DNA from: Branchiostoma belcheri | Lineage: Eukaryota > Chordata > Leptocardii > Amphioxiformes > Branchiostomatidae | DNA: 64,000 nucleotides | Direction of reading: 5' to 3' | Assembly: GCF_001625305.1 (NCBI RefSeq) | Contig: NW_017804054.1 | Span: forward strand, 744,185-808,184 | Shown here: positions 1 to 15,100 of the stretch, piece by piece | Numbering within the stretch: the first letter of the stretch is position 1 | Layout of the letters: each line of letters begins with the position of its first letter | The notes under the pieces: model-generated | What the model saw: only the letters and a program-made list of their open reading frames with translations | Database searches by the model: none | What the model was told of the DNA's origin: nothing | Position numbers and translations under genes: made by a program

Positions 1-114
1 CCATTACAAGTATAGAAAACCCTCTCCTTACAAGCTAATAGGTTACACTAGCTAGACCTGTCTATATAAACATAACAAAACTCAATGGTACGTTTGTTGA
101 ATACAACAGCCTAC

Positions 115-3100
115 CTCTAGCTCTTCCGGTCTGTCTGCATCCTCCCTCTTCTCGGCCAGGACATGGAGGGCGTGATTGAGGGACCCCCTCAGAGCGCTCA
201 GGGGGCAGTCTGGGTCCCCATCCCCCCCTCCCACAGGGTAGTTCAACTTGGTGGGGAGGGTCTTACTCAGAGAGTGTCTCTCCTCTAAAAGACAAACACA
301 TTTCATCAGATTATCATCATGAAAGTTCATCTGTGTTGATAGTGTCTGTATCTGCAACTCTTACGAGATTACGTTTTGTAGTGATTGGTCATTAACTATC
401 TTAATGAAGGCGACAGTGGTTGTTGAAAATTTGATCTCTGTGTTGGAATAAAGTTCAACAGTTTACTAACATTTCATCAGATTATGTCTATACTAAAGCA
501 TGGGAGAAATAGAAGTCGTAGATGAAAGCACCTCAGACGTCACCATGACTGAATGTCAGTTTATATCTAAGACAAGACCAACACCCACCTCTTGCCCGGT
601 CCTTGATATCTAGAAAATAAGACAGAGAAAAACCCAAATCAGGCATTCCGTCAAGTTAAGAGGTTAACACTATCTCCACACAAGTAGCTTGAAAGTGGAA
701 GGACATGAACGAAAATGAAAATTAGGACCTCTTGACAGAGTTTGAATTACCTTTCAGGTCTTTCTTAGCCTTTGACAAATCGTTGACTATTTTTCTGATG
801 TCAGTTCTGCCCATCTTGTCTGCATGCGAGGGCTGAAGGGTAGACACAAACACCATAGAGATGATTATAATACTGAACTTATCAAAATGAAAACACTTCA
901 GAATTTGAACTTGAGGAAGGAGCACTAAAAATGGGGCACAACTTACTCTGTATCCTTTCTCCTCTTCAAATTGTGTCTCAAATCTTCGAACTTTCTTTTT
1001 CAGACCTGGAAAGAGCAATGAGTATGAACTACATGTAATTAAGGACCTGAACCATTGCACCAATATGACATGTAAAACAATCAAACAATGAACTAGAAAG
1101 TGATGATGACGGCTTCAATTAGAAGATGACTTACTGTGAATTCTTTTGGTCAGGTCTCGAATTTCCTTGTCTTCTGTGGTCATACTGTAGTACATAAGAA
1201 ACATGTCCTGGTTATCTACATGTGATACCACTGGTGCACAATCATAGATACTACGAATGTCGCATCAGGGGAAAAGCAATGCTGTGGTATGCACAAGGAA
1301 CAAGTACGATGCAGTATCAATTTCATTGTACATTATTTTTGTAATAACTCATTGACAATTAAAACCAACTAAATCCATGTTTTCATCATGATAGCTTGGC
1401 AAAAATATCCATCCATATACACATACTATTTCATCCCCTCTACATGTGTACATCAACTCAGCAAAAACATCAACCAATAACTGTTCCGTAACTTTGTGGT
1501 ATGTCCCGAATGGGGTTTGAACTCACAACCTCCCAAATGCACAACGACAACTTGTCTGACTGAAGGAAACAGGAACTTATTAGGCATACCTGTGCATGTG
1601 TGATGCTGGGGGAGATGGGGGGATGTCCACATCAGCAGGAGCGCTGCAAGAGAAACAGAACACAACCATTTACAACAGACTATACGGTACACTTTATGTG
1701 TAGGCAGTGGAACAATCCAATAGTGACATGATATTAAATGTACATGTGTAGCTGTAGACACACAAAGAAGTTGCAAGGCAGAAAAACACACAACGTAAAT
1801 AACACTGCAAGGACACAGTTGCTGCAGGACAATATAATCATGACTTATTAACATCATTCCTGGACAATAAAAATGATTACAGCTTTCAGTGGGAAAGAAA
1901 AATGTTATTTGTCATTATATGATGTTAGTAATTAATTACATCAGCCTACACAAAATTGCAGATCACACAATCACGATGATCCAAGTTATTCCTTCCTGAA
2001 ACAACACTGTTCATTAGCTGGGATGATGAAAATGCGCTTGTTGAATCAGAAAGCTTTTTACTTTCAGGTAAGGAAGTATTGTTTTGGGTGGCTTAGCTGT
2101 GGGTTTGTATGTCTGTTTGTCACAGAGATTGACGGCATGTGGTTGGGAGAAGATTGACAGGTCTAGGCAGAATGACAGGTCAAAAGGTCAGACACAGGAA
2201 ATGGGGTGAACTTGAGGGTCATAAAAATCCAAAGTACTGGAAGTCTGAAATCTCTGACCATCTTATTCATAAAGAGAGTTGAGCTGCTTGGCCAAGTGCT
2301 GATTAATTATGGATGAAACAAAGAAATTTCAGGAGGGCAGTACCAGGTTAGGAGAAATGTCTTGAAGAACTATGCTCATATCTGTCTTTCTGAGTTGATA
2401 CCCACCAAGCTCCAATCAAGGAGACAAATAGAAATGCAGAATGCATTACACAGACATTTGTACATGGAGTAGAAAAGAGACTACTGAAGGAAACAGGGAC
2501 AAAAGTTCTCAGTGGAACAAAATGTTCAGGCAGAACCAGATCACAGCTGCATTTATGTAAACATTTGGTGATAGGCTAGAAACAGAGTTAACATTCATTC
2601 TGATTGTTAGAAAGAATTTTTGGGAAGCACAGTAGAGTGACAGAAGGTTAGATGAGTAATGTGTGATGGGCTATATAAAGGACTTTAAAATATTACTGAT
2701 ACATGAAAGCTACCAGTACTACAAGATTACAATATTAGAAAGTCTATAGTTCATTTTTATCTGCTAATCTAAAATCAATATCATAATGAATGAGCATGAG
2801 TTATGATGATTGAAATGCATATTAGAAAATTTAATAATGATATTTGGGTATACTGAATTGAATAGGTACTTTGACATTTAGGTTAAGAAGAAGAAATGTA
2901 ACTAGAAGAGTTGGAAGTTTTGTCCGGTAGTCACCTTTGAAGGAACGGAAGGGGACGTAACACACTTGGAGACAGAGGGGCTTCAAAGTCGGCGTCCATA
3001 CCATGGTGGATGGGCACACCATGGTGGATGGGGATGGGACTGCTGCTTGTGACAGAAACAACCTACAGTCAGGGTCTACAGTGTATCCTTCCTCCCAACA

Positions 3101-6100
3101 ACAGTGGTTACCCTGCCAGTCTCCAATGTGTGGGTGCAATGTGAGTCAGATCCAATAGGGGGCACTTCTTGCTGAGAAGTTTACTACCATCAGCCTTCAG
3201 AATTCGTCAAATTGTTCCAAAATTCATGAACTGTTTACATCTAGACTCTAAACCAAGTCCTTGGGATATCTCAAAAGAACATCATGACTTCCACATTTAA
3301 ATTGTCCTGCTGCAGAATGCAGTTGGAGTCAGATATGGTAGGGGTGCTTATGGCTAAGTGCTACACTAAGCATTGCCACATGGCACTTACACTTGCCTTC
3401 ATGTTTTCAAGGTCTTCATCACGTCGAAAAAGAGCTTTTACATATTATATTTGATACAACTGTTGTGTGACAGAGTTTGATTAGTAAATTGACTGTTGCA
3501 TGTGACCACTGCTTGTCGTAGCCCTCTTCCACCCAATTTTGCACATTGGTAACCACTGTGTTTTCCTCGCCTTTACCTCCATTCAGTACTAACATGCTTG
3601 TTAATCTTTTTAAACTACAGATAGGTTAATATCTGGTTAGTTGTTTAGTTACAGGCCAGAGCGGCTAGCAGTATTAGAAGCAGTATATCTCCTTCAGAAC
3701 AAGGACCAAGTGCAAGGTCCCTTTGAAAGATGTTGACATCAACAAGCTTATTCATATGTTTATTTTACTGCAAAGCATATTTGCAGTCTGTGGCAAAATC
3801 ACTGAACTGCAAAAAGGCAAGACTTAATAACAGCAAGCAAAAAGCAACATACATGTAGGTCTTTTCATGGATCTCATTGCATGCTGGGAGGCATGAGGCA
3901 CTATGGGTAATATGGGAGGCAAACTTTGTTACCCACAGTGCCCTGCCTCTCCCAGCAGCCAATGAAACCAGTGAAAATGTCTACAGGCTGATGATTGACA
4001 TGACATGTGCTTACCTGTGCCCAGTGCTGTGTTGGCGTTTCTTCAGTTTGGTGGAGCGGGGTGACAAAGTGGCCTCCTCCTCTTCCTTCAGGGAGTGATG
4101 CCACATGCCAGCAGGGATCGGCTCTGAACACAACAGTGATACACGTATTACGGATGTACTTGACTCTGGTCAAGTTGACAGGAACTTCGCAAGTGTATGA
4201 ATTCTGGATATAACTATGGAGAACAATACAACACAAATGTTCTACATGTAATACTACCGGTAATAGAAGAAAGACCTGCATAACACATGTAGCACTAGCT
4301 GGTAATCAAAGACAGGAATAACCTTTTGAGATAACTTTTTCTGGGATCTTTGACCTAGGTTCCGTGTCTGTGGCATGTCTAGCATGTGAAAATTACTATG
4401 AAAACACAAACACACAAACAGGCATACCAAAAACAAAACTTACACTGTACACGGAGGTAATTGATTTACAGTACGCTGCTTAAATAATACAGAAACTAGA
4501 GCAGCTGCCTACCGTCCCCATCACCATGTTCATGGAGGCTGGCCAGGTCCAAGGGTGGGACGATATTCTGCAACAAAAACAGGAGAAATTGGTTTTATTA
4601 CAACCAGAAAAAGGCAATTCACTCTGGTGTCTGGCTCTGGTTCCTCTCCAACAACATTCAACCTTTTTTTTTACATAATAACAGCTTTCAAGAGCTATCA
4701 AAACTCCATTTCCTCTGCCGGCATTACCTGTTCTCTAACTACTGTACTTCATACAGAGAAGCCAGTGCCAAGTACTGGCTCTCCAGTCTCTAATGGCTGT
4801 ATCTTCAACATTATATATGATCATAGCATACTTGTCTAAGAGCTAAGATGACATTTCAAAGTCCACTTATAAATGCACTTCAGACAGAACCAATTTAACC
4901 ATTTTTTTGCCTTCCCAGGCCTTTTCCAGGTCCACCAGCGCCTAGGCAAAGTACTGATGCCTTTTTTTTGTTAACCCTTTTTAGAACATATTTTAGAACT
5001 CATGTCAGTTACCTTTTGTTTATTTAGAACACTCTTTAGAACAACTTGTTATTTGTTTTGTTTATTCAGAACCTTTGTTTCTCGTTCTGAAAATCCTATG
5101 TAAACATTTCACTGATGAGTCTTTCTGATTCAAGCATGCGGCTTATACTTCCTAAAATTCTTATCATAAAATATCCCCCTCCTCCCGACGTGAGTGCTGG
5201 TTCTGAACCCACCTCTATGTCCTCAGGACTGGTGTCCTCATGCTTGGCAGGCTGTACTCTCTTTGGTTGTTCTTCCATCTTGACTTCCTCGATGTCTTCC
5301 TCGCTTATTCTCTGCACAAATGTGTCCTCTTCCTGGTCCTCCCCCCTAGAAAACAGGAAGCCAAACTTTTATAGACAATTCTTTAAGAATTGTTTAATGT
5401 AAACTCTTCCCCAGAGGCTAATTGCAAGTAGAAAAAGAACATTTAATAAAGAAAAAAACATTAACAATGGTAACAATATTCTAAATCTAGAACAAGAAAC
5501 CTAACTCCTAAATATACTGGGTTTGACTTCTCTCTTTTTTGAAAGATGAAGACAAAAGTGACTTCTTTATCATTGAAACAGACAAATGATCCCGCTTTTT
5601 CTGTAGTGTGTGCTTTCAAATCTTAAGAAATTAGGGCAGTTTCCTTTTTATCTGTAAGATAGGGTAGAATTTGGTGGCTTCATCTAAAATCTCACTTCTT
5701 TTGTGGCCATAGAAAGTACAGCTTGAAAAAAAAGTGTTCTACAGGACCTACAGGATTTGCAGATTCTTTCCCACACTTGTAACATTTTATATTGTCCTCT
5801 TTCTACTCTCATACAAAGGTAGATATATCATACGGCAATTAGCGAGCACTTGAGAGAAATAATTGCCGCAGCCAGCGCTGCATCATTACATCTACCAACA
5901 GTCCCATTATCTGCAGGATGTAGGCACTTGAAGCGAAGGAAATGGAGCGCTAATGATCCATTTTACATTCTTCAGCCTCAAGTACTTATGGAAAAATACC
6001 CTCAGCTAGCACTGGCACCGCATGGAAGCCCTACGAGTCCAATCATATTTAGGAAGACTTCGGATTGCTACAGTACTTGATTTGAAACTTATCTCCTGCA

Positions 6101-9100
6101 GCATATGACAATTAGGAGGAATCTGCCAAAGAAGTGGAAGATGGCTCATTAGTACACCAGTTTGAGAATACAAAGATGCATTCCTTCTTCCTGAATATGA
6201 CTGGATTCATAGATCTTCTGCCATGGGATGTTGGCTGTCACAATTTTCATGTTCATACTGAGTACAAAAGTTGGTCTACCAGTATAAGCAAATGATATTT
6301 TAGCAAACCACTGTGCTATGTGTAGTAAGGGCTATTCAAATGTTCAAATTCCAATTCCAAATTGCACTTACTTCGATTTTCGAGATGGTTTCCTTCTCTT
6401 TGGTGCGGAAGCTCTGTTCACTGTTAGCTGAAACAATCATGATGACAATAATTTCAATATTTCAGTGTTAATCAACATGGCAATTGTTGTGGTCAGCTTG
6501 ATTAATCTGTAAGGAAAAAATGATGTAGGAAGTCATTTACTGGTGTGAACAACATAATGCCTAATTTACATAAGGGTTTTATCCTATGAAGATGGCTTGT
6601 AAGGTTCAAATGTAAATTGTTACAGCTTGTCAATAGTTTAAGAGCTTGCCCAACATTATCAGAATGAAAAGGGAAAAATAAGTAAAACAAACTTACAGAA
6701 GATAAGGGCTCACAACTGTCAAGAGTTGGGAAGACATCATCACTGTCATCAAAGTCATCTGATTCCACATGTTTCTTCACCTCTAGTGACCTTGGGAGAG
6801 GAGGAACATTCTTTCAGTTAGACAAGTTGTCCAATTATTCTATGCACTTTGGATAATTTCTACTTGAAAGCAAGAAAAGTTTCCACTGAGGGCTCTTTCA
6901 TGCAAAACAAGAAATCAGACTTTTGGGAAGAATTATGGGTCTTCATGTAATTTAATCAGGTATTACCCCACTTCCTGAATTCCTCCACATACCACCCATA
7001 TGTGTACTTCCTTTCAGGCTTGAACTTCCTATTAATCAACAGTTGAGATCACCTCTCACTCTACACCACTGTCGCTACTTGGACAAACAGACACAAAACC
7101 CCACAACTCGGCCACCAAAAAACAATACTTCTGTATACGTCCAGGAGGTAACAAAGTCCACTGTACCTGCGAGGGCTGGGTGTGGGAGCGTCCTCCACCC
7201 GAAGCCTGGGACTACTGGTGCTCCGTGGTCTGGGAACTGGCCGTTCCTTGGGGTTACTCAGTGTTGTTGTGTCGTCTTCAGCGTGAGGTATGGTGATTGC
7301 CATTGCAACTGGTTCTTCTTCCATAGTCTCCTAGAGAGAGAGAGAGAAAAATTAAAGGAAAGCACTTTTCAGTAAGAAATCTGCAGGAAATTTAACATTC
7401 TACCAACACAGATGAACTTTCATGAAAATTAACAAATATTTTATGGCATTTTCACACATTTTCTTTATCAATGAATCAGGCAGGTGCTAAGCGCCATGTA
7501 GGTGGTGGATCCAGTGATGATTTTAAACGAAAACCCTCCATTAAAAAAATTTAAAGCTGACACTGGTCCCTTGTTTTTATACGCAATACACTTTCCTCAG
7601 AGTACAGTAAAAAGTACAGTTTTTAATGCTTAAGAAAAGAGCAAAGAAAATGACTGACCTCTTCGCGAGGCTCTTGCGTTTCGAAAAGTTCAAAGGCTTG
7701 AGAATTTGGTCTCTGTCGTCTCGGACGGGCTGCTGGCCTGTCGTCGCCGACGGGCGCGGAGCTTTGGTCCACGTCAAAAATCTTGACCTTCTCCTGGAAG
7801 GACAATGTGGCTGATATGTCTTCTTCTTCAGCTGCCTGCAAACTACGGGACAGAGAAACAAACCTGTTATATAAGTAGCTATTCATGTCCCGAAATCTGG
7901 GTCTACCGTAATCATTGGTAATTAAAGCATGCTGCTATATATGGGTTCATTTTCTGCACATAAGTGCGCGGTACTATTTCCATCATCCTAAAGGTAAGTA
8001 CGTCCAATTTGCCAAGACTGCATCTCTTTCATGAAGAAAGTGTAATGATGGAAATCCACTAGGATTGCATCAAAGTTAAAAAATACAATGTTACAAGCTG
8101 CACAAGGTTTGGGCTTGATAAACAAGTCTATTAAAGTACCCTACCATATTAATGATAAGACAAGACTGGCTAAAATAGTGATGAAATGTGGTCTATTACA
8201 GATAATGTTGGAATGAAGATGGAAGACCACACCTTTGGTTTTTAAAATGATTATCAAATATAGACATTCCGATCCACTCTTCCTGCAACCATCTCTACTG
8301 GACAAGCATACACACAAACCCACAGGCAAACCTACCCAAAACAATGAGAAAATTTATTGCAAATCCACGCCCGAGGGCTAATTGCAAGAACATGATAACA
8401 ACAATAAACAGTAAAAATGATAATAAGTAATGCTAATGCTACTTTAGATATACATTTGTAGTTATTGTTGCTCCATTAGATGTTGCTCCTCTGTAGATAT
8501 TGTAGCTATTTAACAATACCTCCATACCCACAAGTAATCAATACAAAGAATTGTCTCACCTATCTACTTTATCAACTGGGCCTCTATTGTTACTGTCCTC
8601 TGGGATATATTCTTCTGATGACTCGGTGTCGTGTCTTCTGTCTTCCTCGAGTTTCTTCTGGCGTCTACGCCGCCTAGGAGTTGGCACTGGAGCTGGAAGT
8701 TAAATGTTGGAAGAGTTCATACTTTATTTGAATATGTAATTTTAATATGAAAAGTTTTTGACGTCATTCCCTAGCAAAGAGGTTTTAGCAATTAAAAATA
8801 AAAGATTATTTGTGAATTTATTGGCATGACCAAGAGATGGTCTGACATACTTTCAATGTGCCTAATAGGACAGAACCCTTGTTGTAAACAAGCCCTTAGG
8901 CCACACCAATTTAATTTCTTGGTTAACAGATTTTTCTAGAAAAATAATGGAGCGGGCGGGCGAAAAATAAATAAAAATAAAAACAGCCCTAGGCATCCTA
9001 TTATGGCCCAAAATGGTAGGATAGGAGCCATAAAGTCAACACACCAGGCTGGTTCAAAATTTAAACAATGAATTTTGAACTTTTAATGATACCACTGCAT

Positions 9101-12100
9101 TGAAAGATGGAACAACTGTAACAACTAGGATGAAAAGGACTTGAAATACTCTGTGCATATGCATTTTTGTGCACCCAAAATTTGAGCTGTGTGACTACAT
9201 GTATTTCTTAGCTGTGCTGAGGTAACCAAATCCCCTGCCACTCTACTAAATTCTAAACACAAGCAAACAACCACACAACCAAAAACGATTATGTATAACC
9301 TCCATACATGTACATGTAACTTGTCCTTCGCCAAGTCTACTGTAAACTTAATCAGCAATTTACAATATACCAGCAAGATGTATCATAGGTCTTCTTACCA
9401 TCTTTAGGAGAATCTAGTGGGTCGTTGAGGCTGACATCCAGTCCCTGGAGAGTGGTGTCCAGCTCCACTGGTGCACTGCCCTCCGAGCTACTGCTGTTCC
9501 CAAACATGTGCTTGGTCACCGTCTCATGGATGGTCTGCTCCACAACCCTGTACACCACACCACAGCAGTTACAAACATCGTCACACAACAGCATTTTGTA
9601 TTCTCCTCCAACCATCCCGCGTCATGCATTATGTATGTCGGAAATTTTCGCTGCAATTATGGCAGTAGGCAGTTTTAGAGCTAATACATGGATGTGATGT
9701 ATGCTGACTTGATACAGGAACTGGATTGTTCCCTTGGACACGTTCCAACATATCTGTCAACTAGACCAGTCTAGACCGGTATTCAAAAGGCCAAGGTAAT
9801 CACTGATACCATGTGCAAGCTATTACATGTAAAAGTGTACTACTGTAACAACTTCTTGTATCCAAATTTATGGACAACTATAATACTTGGTTCAGGGTCC
9901 TGAACCCAATTCCTCTGCATTGATTTCTTTGGGGATGCTGGCAAAAACATATAATAAATATTGGCATACGACCGTGCTTGGCAATTGCACAATGAATTGC
10001 AAAACATTGCATCATCCCAAAATGTAATACTATATTTACATGTAAGCAGTTATTACAATACAGTCATTGCAGTCATAGCATACATAACTTTCTTTACATA
10101 CAAACAGTACTGTACTAGAGAAGTTTGAAATATTTTCTAGCCAATGCAATACAATATACATACTGGTTATCAAAATGACTTAAGACTTACATGTACATAT
10201 TAAAAAAATTGTATGCTTTTTTTCTTCAAGCATAGTCAAAAGAAAAGACTGGCATTCCAAAGTGAAATCAAAGACAGCATAAAGTCTAAATCAGAGAAGG
10301 CACTTACTCTTGAACAAACGAGCCAACAATGGGTGAATAAGTGGTGGCATCACTGAGGGAAAGAAACCATACAGAAGTGCACTGTTAATTCCCTAGAAGT
10401 GATGGTTATGCAGTGCTGCAGTCTTATCTAATTGAAACACAGTACTGTAATGTGCCAGTAGGAGAACATATCAAACAGCAGAACCACAACATAAAAACAG
10501 TAACTATACAAGTACGTGCAGTCTCCAAGTAGATTTAGGGATCAGCTCAGTGCTTTCCACATTTTTGAAACTTTGTGTAAGTCTTTCTGGCTGGTCTAGC
10601 TGGATATTTATACATGTAACGTTATATCTTCCCCCCAAGCCAACACAGAAAAACATGGACCACAAGAAAAACATATAAAAGCCTCAAAAACAGGCAAAAT
10701 ACATAGAGCCAAACCCTACATCTGCTTGGAGATTTACTGCATACGTGTGTATGTGTTTGAAAACTCCATCTATAACCCCTGCATTATTGAAATTCTATGA
10801 CCTACGATGTACAACATAAATATTCTTTAGCTATTGAGAAATATCTACATGTAGCTGGGACTTCAAAATTCCATCCCATGCCCTTAGGATTAATAATGAT
10901 GAAAAATGGCTTTCTCAAGTAATCAACTAGATGAGATAAAATGATCAGACTATGTCTGGGCCTTAAATAACCATAATGCACATGTCTTAATCAAAATTGC
11001 GTTTGAGTATTACAGTTGCACATCTCTAAAATCATGGCAGCTATATATAGCTAAAACCAACAAGGCAATTTTGCCTGTGACTGCAAATTTTAACAATGTA
11101 TGATTTAGCAATGTGAACTATTCAAAATTGCTCTACACAAATGTACCAACCTGGACTCACATGTAACAGCGTAATGTTTACAATTTAACATGCAATCAGA
11201 ATACTACCCATTCAATAGAATCTTGCCTTTTTCAAAACAGAATGTTTAAAATTACGTGGGAGACCGTTTCAAGACTCTACCCACCTGTCATAAACAAATG
11301 GAGACTCGCTTCTGTCATCTTCTATAGAGCTCGTGCTGCAAGACACCAGAATGGGATAAATGAGCGACGGAGGGAATTCAGCGCACAGCTCTTGGTTAAT
11401 ATGACTTCCCAGCCTCATGGTGATTACCGGGCACAAATTATGTGATAGTGGCAGCCCCAGTAACCAAGAAAAATGGCCCCAGGCAGTGTCAATTACATCA
11501 AGCAGTATTTTTGTGAGGGAAGCATGTGGATATGGCATGACCGTGACTTACCTGGCTAACACAAGGGATTTGCTTGTTTAACATCACTATCATTTCTTCT
11601 GAATTAGAGAAGGTGGAGGAAAGCTACATTTGTGTAAACATTCTTGATGATATTTAGACAAACTGTGTAGAATGATGGTCTTCAGGTAACAGATAACGAC
11701 TGATGTTAGCTTCACGTAACGTAACTACATGCATACAGTAAGTATTGATGTGAACCAGCAAGCAACCTGACCCTTGCACGAGCTTCAGTTCCAAAAGTCT
11801 CATGTTTCTGGCTGGAATGGGGGCGGGGGTGTTCTGGGTCAATCTGATATCAGAACAACCAGACTCATCACAAATCAAGGCCATGTCCGATATATGGTCA
11901 ACTTTGACACATATTACATTGGTGAATAAAATTTATAAGAGTGACTGATCCCTTTATTGTACAAATAAAACAAGACATCATTGATTTCATCTTCAGGGAA
12001 GTATGCAATCCTTGGCTTTTTGATTTCTCCCATCTATGTTGTCTTGTCATTGCATTACTACAGTAGCTGTTTCAAATGTGAACTTGAAACCCTGAAATGC

Positions 12101-15100
12101 CTACTGTGAAATTGAGTCTCAGGTAACTTCAGTCAACATTCATATGTTGTAGCGACAAGGGACTTTGTTGAAAAATTATCCACAACACATGTTGAAAAAT
12201 GTACATGCAAAGACAACTACTTTTTTCACACCCTGGCATTAGCACTGAGGTTTTTAGAGGATGTTATCCATGACATCAAATTTGCCTTGCCACACATTCG
12301 GTTGAATAATGTTGGTTGGGACATGCAAGGTTACGGCTTGCGTCAGTGCACCGGGCTGATTTGCTACGGGTTTTAAGTGGATGTGAGAATTCCACAGTTT
12401 TTTTCATCTACCCTACAGAGTGGTATCACCATTTGCAGATGAATTGCAACCAAGGCCTTGGCTTGAATAATAATATTCTTGAGGTTCAAGTATAACGTCT
12501 CTGTGGCTGGATGTTTTACAACTATTCTTAACCACACCAATGGAGTCAGTTGCGCATTAACAGAATGAGTGGATGTAGGGATTCAAATCTAAATTTTCCA
12601 TTCAATGTAACACAGATATCATTTTTTATAAAAAATCTAAATATGAATGAAATTTGAGCAGTGCATAATAGTAATACAGTTGTAGAACACAGAAGAAATA
12701 TTCTAAACACAAAAAATCAATGTGTGATGCATACCTTGCCCTGAGATAATCCTTGGTGGTCCCAGAAGCATCTACAATGTTTATCTGTACATTGTGGTTG
12801 CTGTCCTCATATTTGGCACTGTTGTAAACTTTTGGCTGGTCTTCACTTGCACCCTGTGGACAAAGATAACAGCTTATATTAGCCTTAATAGGCATTGACC
12901 TCAGTGATAATTTCTACAAATTTACTCCCCCTTTTCACTAGAGGCTGTGACCAATGTGCGATCAAGGATCTGACAGATCACTCAATGATTTTTTTTTTAC
13001 ATACTGTGTGTTTTGTTGTCTTTTAAGTCAAGACTTATGCATCTGCATATATGAAGTGGAATATGTCCAAGGGTCTCACAAATCTAGTTTTGGTTGGATG
13101 TTTGTGTCCCATTATAAAAACCCCCTAGGTCCTTGAATTGTAGAGACAGAAGAGTGTCCACCACCTGGCCATTACGGGAAGCCTCCTCTTCTTCAGCCTT
13201 CCTTTTAAGGGCCTCTTTGTAAGTGGGGTTGGGCCTAGGGGGAGGGGTCTTCCTTTCCTTCACCTGAGCCACCAACCAAGGGACAGCCAGGCCAAAGAAG
13301 AATTAGAAATGCTCACAATGTCCATTCAATTTGCATGATTGGGACATCACAAAGCTAAATTGTTTAGCAGATTAAGCAGTACAGGTTTTGAAAGAAAGAA
13401 AGAAGTACAGGAAGGTATCTTCATCAAGTTTAAGTTAGTGATGACACAGGAAAGGGATGAAGTAGATAGGAAGAATCTAGACATCATTGCGTTTCATTTG
13501 TACAAAGTTTAGAGAAAGCAAGATTAAGCATTCGGGGCCAGTGTATAATCTATGTTTAGACTACATTAAAGCCTGCTACCAAATCAAACATACCTGGATA
13601 CACTTTGATGAGTAAGGTGAAGTTTCACCCTCCTCCAACAGTAGTTCATCGTAGTCGTCTATAAACCTCTTGACTATCTGGTTGGTGATGCCCTGTTCTC
13701 TCAGGCCTGCCACGCCATCAGGACACCTGCCAGAAACATTCCACAGTTACAGCTGCCCCGCATGGAATAAGTAGCCCATTATATGGGCCACAATAACTTA
13801 ATTAAACAAAAGGAAATCTGCAAAATCTAATTACAAACCTTACTACCTCTGTTCAGAACTTGATCTGAAATTCTTGAGCTAACTTCAAAATTTTAAACGG
13901 GTAATACACCAAAGGATATAATACTTTTTCTGACACTTAGAAGTCAAGAATATACTGTATACTGGTGTAAAATTATTACTACCTTTACATACATAATCCT
14001 TCACAAATTTATTATCAAGGAGCACCAGTGCACCCAAAAATTAGGTGCATAGCTCCAATTTTGGGTGCACAAAATTTCCAGCCATGACAATGTATAGCCA
14101 AATGACAGGTATGTATCTTGCCACAATGACATGATGCTGTTAGAACATGACAGACAAGTCTCTGTCACAAGGTAAAGGTAATCTGACGTACTTGAAGAGG
14201 TTGGGACCGAAGACAATGGCCAGCTGCATGGAGCCCATCTTGTTGGTGTCCTGTTGAGATGAAACCTTGACTAGGAACTGGATAAGGTACTTCAGCAGAC
14301 TGTAGTGCTCAGATGGTAGCTTATCGATCAGCAGTCTGCCAACAAAAAATAACGCAAATGTTAGCACTATCAGCAGTCCCTATTGACTTGGCAAGTGTGA
14401 ACCAGTAGAATCTAGCTGATAGGATGGACGTATAAATCTTAAAAGTCTGCCTCTGGAATGACCCTAGCAATAAATCAAGCTTTTAAACAATGAAATAACT
14501 TATTTTCAGGACATCTTTTGATCTTGGCTGAACTATACTATCTATCAACAGGCTGTTATGATAGAAACTTGTTGTGAATTTGCCAGGTCTACCAAAATAA
14601 ATCCAAACGACCCAAAGGAAATAAGTTCTCTTGACGTCAGAGACAGAGGAACAGACATCCACCGTGAAACAAGGTTATCCAGGCAAAAGTACTTAAATGG
14701 TTCTGACATGTTAAGATTCTAGCCTTGCCCTTTTGGACATGAATGGATCGATACAGTGACGTCATTCTGTATCCATCAGTCAGCTTATCAGAGAAGCACA
14801 AAATGGCTTTGTGTCACATTGATTTAGTACGGTATGTCAGAAAGGCTACAAGAATCAAAGATTTCAAACTTCTGGGAAGTACTCTCATATCAATTAGGAT
14901 TTGCCACGGTCAATATTGACCAACGGAGGCCATATATATAGAAAAGTGTAGATAGGGTTTTCATAGATTCATTGGAACCCTCCTCACGTTGAAATGGCTA
15001 AGGTCTGACCAAAGTGTTGTTGGTTGCTGTACTGATATAGCATTTTAAATCTTCATAATCTACATACTCATAAAGTAGATGAGATGAATATTTTACCTGA

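Noticed and set aside
1453..1857. 134-codon minus-strand frame
   Set aside because: Runs through exon 1590-1643 in the wrong phase and through a SINE fragment; no protein-like composition.
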